Shown in pieces: positions 26,156 to 35,249 of a stretch of DNA of 64,000 nt. The notes beneath the pieces were generated by a model, which worked only from the letters and a program-made list of their open reading frames with translations, did no database searches and was not told the origin of the DNA. The translations under genes were made by a program, and so were the position numbers. Origin of the DNA: Montifringilla adamsi (taxonomy: Eukaryota > Chordata > Aves > Passeriformes > Passeridae); NCBI GenBank assembly GCA_017590115.1, contig JAGGNK010009114.1, positions 20,228,368 to 20,292,367 on the forward strand, read 5' to 3'. The number at the start of each line of letters is the position of its first letter. Positions within the stretch are counted from its first letter, which is position 1.

Positions 26156-27783
26156 CTTTGGAAGATTAAAGAAACAAACAAACAAAAAACTGTTGGATAG
26201 GATGGGAGAAAGAGGAATATGCCTTTTTTCCTTAAGAGAACCCTGTGGACAGTGGGTTGTGTGGTTGGCTTGTTGGAAATCAAGCATTTGGGCACAGTTC
26301 AAGCAGCACTTGACATGCAGCTGCCTCATCCCAAGAGGAACGAGATCACTGGCTCCTGGGGTAGGTAGGTGGCCTTGCTGTGGTGCTGTGGTGTGTAACC
26401 ACCCGTGCCAGGCCTGGAGGGGTGTGAGCTGTTGAGGACTCACCTGGTGAGGCTGTGAAGAAGGTGACGGCTCGGCTGAAGCCCAGCATTCGGCAGACGA
26501 CGCCGGCCTCTCGGCTGGACCAGCCATCGTCACAGATTGTTCCCCAGGACCCTCTGTAGAAGATTTCCACACGGCCCCTCCTGTCTCCTCCCACGATTCG
26601 TACATAGTTACCAGGGCCCGCTGAGAATTCAGAGGAGAAAATATCTCTATGGGTCATGCAGGCATAAGGAAAAAGGCACTGACAGACAGAAGCAGTGACC
26701 ACCAAACCAGAGGGACGTTCCCATCTCCAGGTTGGGACCAGAGGTTACTGGTAGCTCAAATCCAAACAATTCAAGAGCCCCCTGCGTTTGGAGACACCAG
26801 GCTGCAGCTCAGAGCACAGGCTCCTTGGCTCTGTTAGCTGTGCTGTGGGTTAACCAGCATGAGCAGGGGGGTATTTTGGTCCTGATCTCAGGTAGCTCTG
26901 ACATCAGAAGGCAAGAGAGAGAAGAAGAAAAATCCAGTACCTTCTCCTTTTTCACCTTTGCTCCCTTTCACTCCTGGGGAACCTATTTCAATTAGAAAAG
27001 CAAACATTTGACAGTTGCTTGTGGAAAAATCTGGTTATTATTTAGTTCTGAATACTTATGTGAGTTAGAGATGTCCAGACTCCTCCCCTTGTAGAAAATG
27101 AACACCCTGAAGTGACCAAGGCTATGTAAAAGAAACATGGCAGGAAAAGTAGGATAACATACAGCAAAGTATTTCCAATGTGTGACCCAAGAAAAGGGCC
27201 ACTTTCAAAATGCCATATATTCATTCACTTGTGGGAAGTGTTTCTCATTCCCACTGTTACCTGTAAAATGACATCTCTGATAGACTTCAGGATCTCCAGA
27301 AGCAGGCGTGGTATCTCCCAAAGCACTTGCAGGAAGACCTACATCCTGGGATTTATCTCCATGGAGAGCAGAAAGGTGCTCTCAGCAGTCCTCCACACTT
27401 CTGTGGACCATCTTGGTCTTGAGGGTAGGGGTGTTTGAAAAAACCCACTGAGCTCTTTCCCCCAAAGCTACCTCTGGAAAGCATTCTTTGCTGTCTCCTT
27501 CTGGGGACCAGGAGATGACATGCACCCAGAGCATGGAGCCAGCCCAGTTACACTTCTTCCATCCTCCAAATGCAAAGCTCCAGAGGAGGAGTGCATGGAG
27601 AAGCCCCACACAGAATCTAGTTTATTTTATTTCTGAGGATTCTTGTATGATTCTGAGTGAACAATTAAAAGAAAAAAGCATCTAGAGCACTGTTTGCTTC
27701 CCATGGGCTGTTGTAACAACTGCTTGTTTTTTTCTTTTCTTACTACAGGTCTTATGTTTTTGAAACATCCTGTGATTGGAAGT

Positions 27784-27815
<32 letters not shown>

Positions 27816-30800
27816 TTAAGGATGGAGAGTAGCTGTAGGGTTGGCCCTTTTGGACAACTTTTAGTGAGGTGTATTTAAATGGCCTCACTGTTAGGTGCTT
27901 CCAATAGCTTTGCTATTGCATGTTCCTGATGCCGTGTTTACATGGGATTTATCCCAGGCACAGGGTGTCTCTGATGTCTCTGAACAAAGCAAAGAGGAAC
28001 GTGGGTTGTTCCAGTTTTCTGTGAAATTGGGGATTTGAGGAAATCTAATGCATCTGTGTACTCGCATGTCTTTTAACACACCTCCCAGGGTGTACAATTG
28101 GCACCCTGCACATTCCTTTCTTTGTTGGGAAGGCTGATATACAGTCCCCAACCCAAATGTGCTATCAGCTCCACAGACCCTGTGGCAAAGAGCCTTACCA
28201 GAAAATCCAGTCTCTCCTTTGGCTCCTTTTAGTCCTGGTTCTCCTTTCAGACCCTTAGTGCCATAATCCCCCTTGGCTCCTTTTTGACCAGCTGCGCCTG
28301 GGGTGCCTGGGTGGAAAGCAAAATGTCATTGCCTTTGTCCCTTCCTAGGGAAAGGACATGACAAACATTTCACATCGATGCAGAACACTGGAATGTGGCA
28401 CCTAAAGTTCTTTGTGTCATCATCTTTGTATCAGAATAAATCATGATATAAGAGTTTACCTGTTGGGCCCTGGTCTCCCTTTGCTCCCTTTTGCCCTGGA
28501 GGTCCTAAGATCATAAAAAACAAACAAACAAACAAACAAACAAACATTTATGAGACTGATGTTTATACATTTATAAAAGCTTATGCAAAGCAGTATTTAC
28601 AATTGATTTTAACTCATCTAATTTTGGTGTCTACACTGTAAGCATCTATTTCTGAATCAGGTGTCTTATTTCACATCATAATCAGTGCAGACAATGTCAA
28701 ACAACAAAATACAGGCAGTGGAGAAACATCTTCTCCTGAAGTTCATCTTAAACTGCTTCTTTGTTTGTGCATTTTCAATTTATACCAAAATTCAGGCACC
28801 ATCACCCCTCACACCTATTACAGATGGCAGAAACAGCCCTGGCTGCTCTGGTGAGCAGCCAGCCCACAGCAGCCTGGCAGAGCCCCAGGAGTGCCATGGC
28901 ATCCTGGGATGCATTGGGGGTCCAAGAAGAAGACTCAGGAGGTCTCCTCTTGGCGGTGTAGCTCCCTTTCTGGTGTTTGCATGATGTGTGTTGTTGACCC
29001 AAAACCTGTTTTATTCTCCTTTACCTGCAATTCCTTGTTCTCCCTGTACACCTTTGAGTCCAGCAATGCCTTGTGCTCCTAAAATCAAAAAGAAGTCAGT
29101 AAGGGTGAACCCATCACACAAAGTGAGGCCAGAGTAGGAGGTCAGTGAGTTATAGGTTTGAGCAGGGCTGTACCTGGGCTACCTTTGGGGCCCTGGTCCC
29201 CCTTCTCCCCTTTCTGACCAGGTCTGCCTTCAGGGCCAGGACTTCCAGGAGGTCCAAGCTGTCCAGTTGCACCTTGAGGTTGAGTGAAAGCAGCACAATA
29301 TGAAATGCCAAACAACTCATGAAGGAAATAAAAAGACAGACAGCTCAATCACCAGCCCTTGCACGCTGAGCTGAGCCTATGAAGGCAAAACAAACGCTGG
29401 CTGTCTCCAAATTGCAATCCTGGCAGCGCTAATCATAGCAATGCAGTCAGGGATGATCTGGAGTGAAAGGCTGCATGGAACCGGGTCCTGGCTGACTGCC
29501 AGCCTTGAAATGCACAAGTTCTTCCCAAAAGAGCAGCCAATTTCTGCCCTTGTGTGTGCACAGGTGCCAGGCAGGAGGCCATGGCCCTTCTTTCCCTCCC
29601 AGTCCCCTGCGCAGTGAGTGGGGCCCACAAGAGACAGCCAAGGCTGGGATGAGTTTGGACGACATTGAAATGTTGGCATGGTTTCTTCATCTAATCATCA
29701 TCTTCTCTTACCCATGCTGGGATCTAGACTGGCTGCAGCTCTCCTTGTCACGAAACACCACATTAAAGAGATCGGTGTTATGATCTCTTATGATCTCTTA
29801 TCCCTCTACAAGAAATTGCACCTTCTGTAGAGCTTACCTGCCTCTCCTTTCGGCCCAGGAGGTCCAGGCTTCCCCGGGTTCCCTGTAACAACACCCTGGC
29901 ATCAGTGCAGACCAGGCTCAGCCCAGCCCCTCTGTGGGGCAGCCCTGCACCCTGTCCCACCGTGTCCTCTGCACTTACCCTGGAAACCTGGCACTCCTGG
30001 GAATCCCTGCTCTCCCTTAGGACCTGTGGGTCCCGGGAGCCCGGGGTCTCCCTTCTCGCCCATGTCACCTTTCTGTCCTTGGGAACCTATCAAACAGCAC
30101 AGCACACACATGTAAATTGAAAAAAAACACCAAACAGATTTGTTGTCTCTGCAGCCTCTGTCTGGCCACACCAGCAGCAAGGTTTGGCTTCACACCTGCA
30201 TTAATTTGTCATTCGGTGACATTGTCACCATAAAGGAGGACAGAGCTGGCCTGTCTGATCCACATCTGGCTCTGTCAGCCTCCCTGGCCAGATGTTTGTC
30301 TGGCCTGCTTTAAAGGCTTGCAGTGGTGCCATGACAATTCTCCAATCTATTCCCCAAACTATCCCTCCTACTGGAATGTTTTCTCCTCTAGTTAAATATC
30401 CCTTACTGAAGTCTGAATGCTTCCCTTCTGCCAGACACACTGGAGATACTGGGCAGCACATTCCACTCCTGTTCTTCCAGAGAGTTCTGCCATCTCCCCT
30501 TAACCTTGTCTTCTCTGAACAGGTGATCAGCATGCTCCAAAAGAGCTGAATTACTTGAAAATGCCTCATTTGAAGACTTCTCCTTCATCTTTCTGCTCTA
30601 GAATTATCCCAAAGTCCTTGCCTTTTGGTATTCCTCCTACAATCACTCTTCTCTTCTGGAGCATCTTGTTCTAATGAGAGCATTGGGGCATTCAGAATCT
30701 GATGGAAGACCTGAGGAAGCTCTTAACAACCTGTTCAACTCTCCTCCCTGCTCTGCACCACACACATCACCTGCTTTCTTTTCCTCTCCTGCTTTCATAG

Positions 30801-33800
30801 CAGCTATCCATAATGCATGCTACATGGGAGAAACACATTGCATAACACCTTCTCCTTCAGGTGTACAAAGCCAGGCTTATGTAAGATGCTCATAAAGCTC
30901 TCAGAAAGAGGTTCCACTGAAATGAGGATTAACATCCACGTGCTTGTGCATATTAATTATATTGTATTATTTTATACCATAGAAATCCTACTGCAAACAT
31001 CACTGCTTTAATCTAGGATGGGCTGATAATTGAATATCTGTGGTTTTCATTAAACAAAGGTCACTCTGTAAAGAGACTTCCATGGTGCAGAATCAACATT
31101 TTGCATGGCCCCTTCCCCCAGCCTTCCTTTGGGAGATTTGCTGAAGCATGACATGAAATTAAACCCCTTCAGATCAGGTCAAGTGTCCTGTTCATCCAGC
31201 TCCCTCACTGACTGGAAAACCACACTCAAGGCTGCCTGGATTTTTATGAATACTGACCTATGAAAACTTCTTCTGGTGTTTTATGTAGAATGGGTTTAAA
31301 AAGAAATATATGTGAGAACATTAAAAGTGTTAAGATAGCGAAGAAGCCTTACCTGCAAGCCCTATCTCTCCTTTTTGTCCTTTCACTCCTGGACCACCAC
31401 TTGGGCCAGCAGGACCAGGAGCTCCTTTGCTCCCCTTCTCCCCCGGGGGTCCATGTACTCCTGCAAGGACAACACCATTTTTCTGATGCTTCCTGGGGTG
31501 CCATGTGTAGTCAGTGCCAGCAGCAGGACACCCACCACAGCTGTGAGCATGAGCCAAACTCCACTCTCTGTGCACTTGAAAATGGTCCTGGTGACAGTGG
31601 GAAATTGGCCCACTGTGACTGTTGCACACTGACTTTTAAAATAAGATTTTTTTCCAGTTAAGTTTTGCTTTTACTCACATTAGCTTTACATAGGCTTATT
31701 TCCTTCAGATCCAATGACATCCTTACTCACTTACACCTTGGCTGAGAACAAGATTGCTCATAAAATCATCCATAAACCCTCTTTATGTTCATCCACAGAA
31801 GTAATTCAGGTGTCAAAAAAGCCTTACCTTGGTCTCCCTTTGTCCCTGGTGGTCCTCGTAACCCTGGGATGTAAAATACATATATCAGCTGACACACATC
31901 ATCTATTCACAGTAATGGCTAAGAAGAAGAGATGAATTTTTAAATCATCCTTTGCTCACACAATTTCAGTCACCAGTGAGGCCAATCTTCAGCTGGCAGG
32001 GACCAGAACAACCACTTGAGTAAAGTCCTTGGAGCTCAGCTGAGTGCTCAGCTGGGCAGGGGCCAGCTTGTCTTCCTGCCAAGCCCAGCTCATGGGGACC
32101 ATTGGGGAGATCTTTCATGAAAATGCACTGAACAATTGGGCTCTGATGTGTAATAACACTGCTTGGCAGGAGGTGCTGTTTCAACATCCTAAGTGCAGCC
32201 AGGAACATATGAAAACACAATTTTAAATTTTTTTTTTCCTTTAGAAAATCTCATCAGTATAGCCAAGAAGTAGGGATGGATGAGTTACAGACCTGATCTA
32301 ACAAGGGTTGCATCTTAGATCATCATCAGAGGATCACAGAAACTGTTGCCTGGTCCAGCCTCTGCTCAAAGTGGAGCCAGCGTTAGATCAGGACCTGCTT
32401 TGTTCCTCACAGTCTGGAGATATTGACCTCCTGTGGCAGGGGCAGTTCTACCCAAAGCCTCAGGTACCCAGCGCAGCAGCTTGTGCATGGCTGTGGGGGG
32501 CAGAACTTGCACCCAGCTCATTCCTGAGTCTGTGCCAATGTTTTCCTAGGGACAGGGTGTGCATCGACCTCTGTGGGAGCACCTGGGCTAGCCAAGGCTC
32601 CTGGAGGATCAGTGAAAAGCCTCATGGGCTTTGCACCTGCTTTTTGCTGCAGGTCTCCTCATGACCAGGGCGTTGGGTGTCTGCACACTGGGTCTGGGTC
32701 TGCAGACTGAAATCCCAAATCCTCACTTAAGGTCTGTTAGATGAAATAAAGAAGAAGAGGAAAAGAGGAGAAGCTGTGGCTCATTTACCAACATACCTGG
32801 TAGACCAGGATCTCCTTTGCGTCCAGGAGGCCCTGAAATAAATATTTAATGGGTGTTTTTTAGTAGTCAGCAATCAGTGAGGAACACAGCAGTATGGGAT
32901 TGGGGTGTGGGCTGGAGACACAACCCTTTTGGAGGGCACCTAGAGTCCAAATCTACAAGTCACAGGAGGGAAGAGGAGCCCAGAGCTGCACGTGCAGCTG
33001 CAAAAGGATCTGGGGTTTTGCACAGGGCAGTGCTCCAGCTCCTACAGGTGCTCCCTGGTCTGGAGTTGACTCCAATCCTTGGCATGGGGGCGTAACTAAC
33101 TGACAGGAAGATTAAATCTTGCCCTAGTTATTGGATCATCTAAACTGGGTTTTCAGCCCTGCTAGTGATGCAGAGGAGCCAGGTCTCCCCACTGCAGAGC
33201 CAGCATGGAGAGCCATACCTGCAACCACGGTGATGTTGTTCATCCTCATCATCAGGTTTGCATTGTTGCTTTTAATTATGGTGATTTCTTCCTCTAAGCT
33301 TCTCCTCCAGTTTTCTTCTTGTGTCATGAGAAAGTCCTTCCAAGTAGAGCTTCTCGACAAGGCCAGCTTGTTGGCAGAGTAGCTCTGCAGAATCTCTTCT
33401 GTATAGGAGGCATTTTGCTCTTGAAGTTTCAATATCTCTCTCTGCATCTTAAATACTGAGGAAACAAAAAGCCCATGCAATGAATATTCGCTGCGCGATC
33501 CGGCTGGGAAATGGTTTCTTGGCAGAGCGGTTCCTCAGCACCTGGGGGGGACACCGGGGGATAAAGACCACCCCTGTTTGACCCGGGGAGGTGGTTTTCA
33601 TGTGCCAGTCCTCGCTGCAGCCAGGAGTGCAGCTGGGAGCGCTTTTGCAAATGCAAAGCACACACGCAGGGCGGGGGAATTGCTCCTGCAGCCGCTGCTT
33701 TGCCCGGCGGTGTGCGGAGGAGCCCCTGGGAAGTTTCAGGTCCGTGTGCTCATTCCCGCTTGCCCGTGCCCCCAGGAGCACCCAGCAGAGCTCTCTTTTG

Positions 33801-35121
33801 ATGCCAAGCCCATTTGATGCCAAGCAGGCCGGGCTGCAGCATTACCTTTGTACATCAGCAGCCCCTGGCCGGCCGTCAGCAGCAGCAGGTAGATGCTGAG
33901 GGCTGCCCGAGTACAGCATGTGGACGCCTTTTTCTGGCTCCGAGGCTCTAAGAACCAAGAGAAGAAGGGTAGACACTCTCCCACATCTCTCCCCTACAAG
34001 CTCTGCTTGCTTCCTGCCTCTCCAGGCTTGGCCACAGAGCTTTCCAGCGGTGTGCAAGGTCCCTCTGTGAGAGCAAGGCAGGCTGCCTGCCTCTCCTCCA
34101 GGCTTTGCACTGCAATCTCCTCAGCCATCTTTTCCTTTGCTAATTTAACCAGCTCAGTTCCAGCAAGACTTAACCCAGCCTATATCAGTGTCAGTGTGGT
34201 GCTTTCACCCTTTCTGCATCAATAAACTCCCCGTTTCCATCGTTTTTAGCTGTCCCAGGCTGCCATTCAGAGGGTTGCTCAAAGCAATTCCTTCTCCATC
34301 CAGAGCACTGCATGTGTGTGATTCCAAAAGTGATGCATGTATGCATCAAAACAAATGAAAAATCAATAATAAGCTGAACTGCAGAACAAATTGAAACAAG
34401 TCATAAGATGTAAAATCAATCATTACCAGCAAGTGTAAAAGAAATAAATGGCTTTGTTGAATTTTGGCCTTCAGGGAGAAAAAAAATATTTCAGAAGCAT
34501 TGGTAACTATGTCAGACATTCAGTAAGTTACCCTCAATTGAGGTTTTTCTTTTTTTTTCAAAGTAATGTAATCAGGAGTTTAAAGTCTTAGTTCTAAAAG
34601 AGTGAAGTATTTTAATTGGTTTTACAATAGAATGGCTTAGTCAGCAATGAAGCTTTTATATTCAGCTAAAAATTCATAAACTTACATTTTTTTATTGAGT
34701 CTGGTGATTTTAGTATCTTAACTATTACACATGAAAGTCTTACTCAAGAAAATTAGACATTTTCTAAGACAGGAAAATAACTAATTTTTTTCTGATGCTC
34801 AGCATCAGCTTTTGGCTGGAAAGGGTAGGTTGACATACTTCTACTTTTAAAAAGCAGTTAATTTACTAGCAAAATCACTGCAAAAAGCAGTTAATTTACT
34901 AGCAAAATCACTGCAAAAAGCATTTAATATGCAATATTTCAATTTTCTGTGTTGTTTTAGACCAGATAAAATCCATATAAATCCATTGAACAAAAAGAAA
35001 TCTTACCACTTATCTGAAAGGTTGTGGTAGCAGGTGAGGCAAACCCAATCTTTTCTGAAAAACTGAAAGAGTTCATATCACTCGAATTTCCTTCTTCCCC
35101 GTATTTATCTGTAATTTTCAT
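26025..35121 (-). CDS. MARCO: MARCO, macrophage scavenger receptor with collagenous structure (spliced, 15 coding exons)
   Basis: MARCO is a trimeric class A scavenger receptor on macrophages that binds bacteria, particles and polyanions. Joining the exons listed separately gives 1443 nt, 480 residues plus stop. Seen: cytoplasmic tail 1-52; transmembrane helix about 53-71 ([13 protein letters not shown]); coiled-coil/spacer 73-151 with sequons N87 and N146; 77 unbroken Gly-X-Y triplets 152-382; class A SRCR domain about 384-480 with six cysteines (408, 421, 449, 459, 469, 479) and WGTICDDGW and QIWLDDV motifs. Every junction has GT/AG sites and phase 1. An in-frame TAG 24 nt upstream (35143-35145) supports the start. 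The membrane segment and SRCR domain closely resemble human MARCO as remembered (human is about 520 residues). SCARA5 shares the domain plan but not these sequences as I recall them. A missed short collagen exon is possible, since skipping would not break the frame. Confidence 0.93.
26444..26620 (-). CDS. MARCO: MARCO coding exon 14: N-terminal half of SRCR domain
   Basis: 177 bp, residues 379-437, acceptor TTCTCAG, donor GTGAGT. After GPG it reads NYVRIVGG, then [21 protein letters not shown] and VVCRMLGFS. It carries cysteines 408 and 421. The RGR at 393-395 lies where mammalian MARCO has the arginine motif implicated in ligand binding (recalled from the literature). Confidence 0.93.
26941..26982 (-). 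CDS. MARCO: MARCO coding exon 13: end of collagen domain
   Basis: 42 bp, residues 365-378 ([14 protein letters not shown]). Acceptor GAAATAG, donor GTACTG. It is the only collagen exon that is not a multiple of 9 bp. The partial last triplet is completed in exon 14 as GEA, then GPG. Confidence 0.88.
27784..27814. repeat. Homopolymer of 31 G (C on the MARCO sense strand), intron 12
   Basis: An uninterrupted run of 31 G on the plus strand lies in the intron between exons 12 and 13. The MARCO pre-mRNA would carry C31. The length may be imprecise because such runs are error-prone in sequencing. Confidence 0.95.
28199..28306 (-). CDS. MARCO: MARCO coding exon 12: collagen, 12 triplets
   Basis: 108 bp, residues 329-364, beginning [16 protein letters not shown] and ending GETGFS. 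Acceptor CACCCAG, donor GTAAGG. It is lysine-rich (GQK, GAK, GTK, GLK, GLK, GAK), giving a positively charged collagen stretch suited to polyanion binding (inference from scavenger-receptor behaviour). Confidence 0.9.
28460..28504 (-). CDS. MARCO: MARCO coding exon 11: collagen, 5 triplets
   Basis: 45 bp, residues 314-328 ([15 protein letters not shown]). Acceptor TCTTAG, donor GTAAAC. A CAAA microsatellite lies immediately upstream in the intron, close to the acceptor. Confidence 0.9.
28515..28546. repeat. (CAAA)n microsatellite in MARCO intron 10
   Basis: An A-run followed by about seven CAAA units. On the gene's strand it is a TTTG tract ending about 10 bp upstream of the exon 11 acceptor, so it acts as an extended pyrimidine/T-rich tract. 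Confidence 0.9.
29025..29078 (-). CDS. MARCO: MARCO coding exon 10: collagen, 6 triplets
   Basis: 54 bp, residues 296-313 ([18 protein letters not shown]). Acceptor TTTTAG, donor GTAAAG. This is the canonical 54-bp collagen unit. Confidence 0.9.
29174..29272 (-). CDS. MARCO: MARCO coding exon 9: collagen, 11 triplets
   Basis: 99 bp, residues 263-295, beginning [16 protein letters not shown] and ending GDQGPKGSP. Acceptor ACCTCAAG, donor GTACAG. 99 bp is a standard collagen exon size. Confidence 0.9.
29838..29882 (-). CDS. MARCO: MARCO coding exon 8: collagen, 5 triplets
   Basis: 45 bp, residues 248-262 ([15 protein letters not shown]). Acceptor TTACAG, donor GTAAGC. This is a standard 45-bp collagen exon. 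Confidence 0.9.
29979..30086 (-). CDS. MARCO: MARCO coding exon 7: collagen, 12 triplets
   Basis: 108 bp, residues 212-247, beginning [16 protein letters not shown] and ending GVPGFQ. Acceptor TGATAG, donor GTAAGT. It contains GFPGVPGFQ, a hydrophobic collagen patch. Confidence 0.9.
30270..30600 (-). mobile_element. Possible ancient, diverged CR1/L3-like LINE fragment, MARCO intron 6
   Basis: Short blocks resemble old CR1-type 3' regions in reverse orientation, for example GGCCTGCTTTAAAGGCTTGCAG and CCTTAACCTTGTCTTCTCTG. It is too diverged to be certain by eye. Confidence 0.3.
31353..31460 (-). CDS. MARCO: MARCO coding exon 6: collagen, 12 triplets
   Basis: 108 bp, residues 176-211, beginning [13 protein letters not shown] and ending GEIGLA. 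Acceptor CTTGCAG, donor GTAAGG. 108 bp is a classic collagen exon size (two 54-bp units). Confidence 0.9.
31828..31863 (-). CDS. MARCO: MARCO coding exon 5: collagen, 4 triplets
   Basis: 36 bp, residues 164-175 ([12 protein letters not shown]). Acceptor CATCCCAG, donor GTAAGG. Same size as exon 4, suggesting ancestral exon duplication (inference). Confidence 0.88.
32325..32500 (-). mobile_element. Possible diverged CR1 LINE fragment, MARCO intron 4
   Basis: Contains GGATCACAGAAACTG, then GGTCCAGCCTCTGCTCAAAG and TTAGATCAGG. These are blocks seen in the 3' region of avian CR1 elements in reverse orientation. No intact ends. Confidence 0.4.
32797..32832 (-). CDS. MARCO: MARCO coding exon 4: collagen, 4 triplets
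   Basis: 36 bp, residues 152-163 ([12 protein letters not shown]). Acceptor ATTTCAG, donor GTATGT, phase 1 at both ends. It is the first collagen exon. Confidence 0.88.
33219..33455 (-). CDS. MARCO: MARCO coding exon 3: coiled-coil/spacer domain
   Basis: Residues 73-151, 237 bp, acceptor TTTCCTCAG and donor GTATGG. Heptad-like leucine/isoleucine/methionine spacing ([30 protein letters not shown]) predicts a trimerising coiled coil. Sequons are N87-A-S and N146-I-T. The exon contains no cysteine, so spacer disulfides are not expected. It ends at the Gly that begins the collagen domain. Confidence 0.9.
33846..33947 (-). CDS. MARCO: MARCO coding exon 2: transmembrane segment
   Basis: Residues 39-72, 102 bp, acceptor TTCTTAG and donor GTAATG. 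It carries a basic stop-transfer-like stretch (PRSQKK), a vicinal Cys-Cys at 49-50 that could be acylated (inference), then [19 protein letters not shown]. The LLTAG-GLL pattern is the clearest family match at the N-terminal end. Confidence 0.92.
34849..34922. repeat. 33-bp tandem repeat, about 2.2 copies, in MARCO intron 1
   Basis: A 33-bp unit beginning AAAAAGCAGTTAATTTACTA starts at 34849, is repeated exactly at 34882, and a third partial copy begins at 34915. The lack of divergence points to a recent duplication. Confidence 0.9.
35007..35121 (-). CDS. MARCO: MARCO coding exon 1: start codon and cytoplasmic tail
   Basis: Encodes residues 1-38 plus one base of codon 39. Begins [15 protein letters not shown] and ends TTTFQIS before donor GTAAGA. 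The tail is rich in Ser and Thr and has no basic cluster until exon 2. The start is set by the in-frame upstream TAG; a second Met lies at codon 16. The Kozak context is weak (TTTGTCATGA). Confidence 0.85.
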
Positions 35122-35173
35122 GACAAATTTCTTGTGGCTATCCTAAAGCCTTGGACAATAAAGAACTGGAGGT

Positions 35174-35242
35174 ACTTCCTCTCTGCCTCCTGATTTAATA
35201 TGCTTTCTGATATGCATTTCCTATCTGCTCAACTTTTATATA
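35174..35242 (-). promoter_or_regulatory. Candidate MARCO promoter: TATA box and PU.1-type site
   Basis: On the minus strand TATATAAAA lies at 35242-35234, about 113 nt upstream of the ATG, which would place transcription start near 35205-35212 with a short 5' UTR. AGAGGAAGT, a PU.1/ETS consensus typical of myeloid promoters, reads at 35182-35174. The arrangement fits a macrophage gene. A further upstream noncoding exon cannot be excluded. Confidence 0.5.
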
Positions 35243-35249
35243 CTGCTGA

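Noticed and set aside
26126..26605. 159-codon minus-strand frame overlapping the SRCR exons
   Set aside because: Out of frame with the SRCR domain and reads through an intron; the conserved motifs lie in the other frame.
26025..35121. Assignment as SCARA5 or another SRCR-collagen receptor
   Set aside because: SCARA5 shares the domain order, but the LLTAG-GLL membrane segment, long collagen stalk and the VRIVGG, RRGR and GVEC SRCR details match MARCO better.
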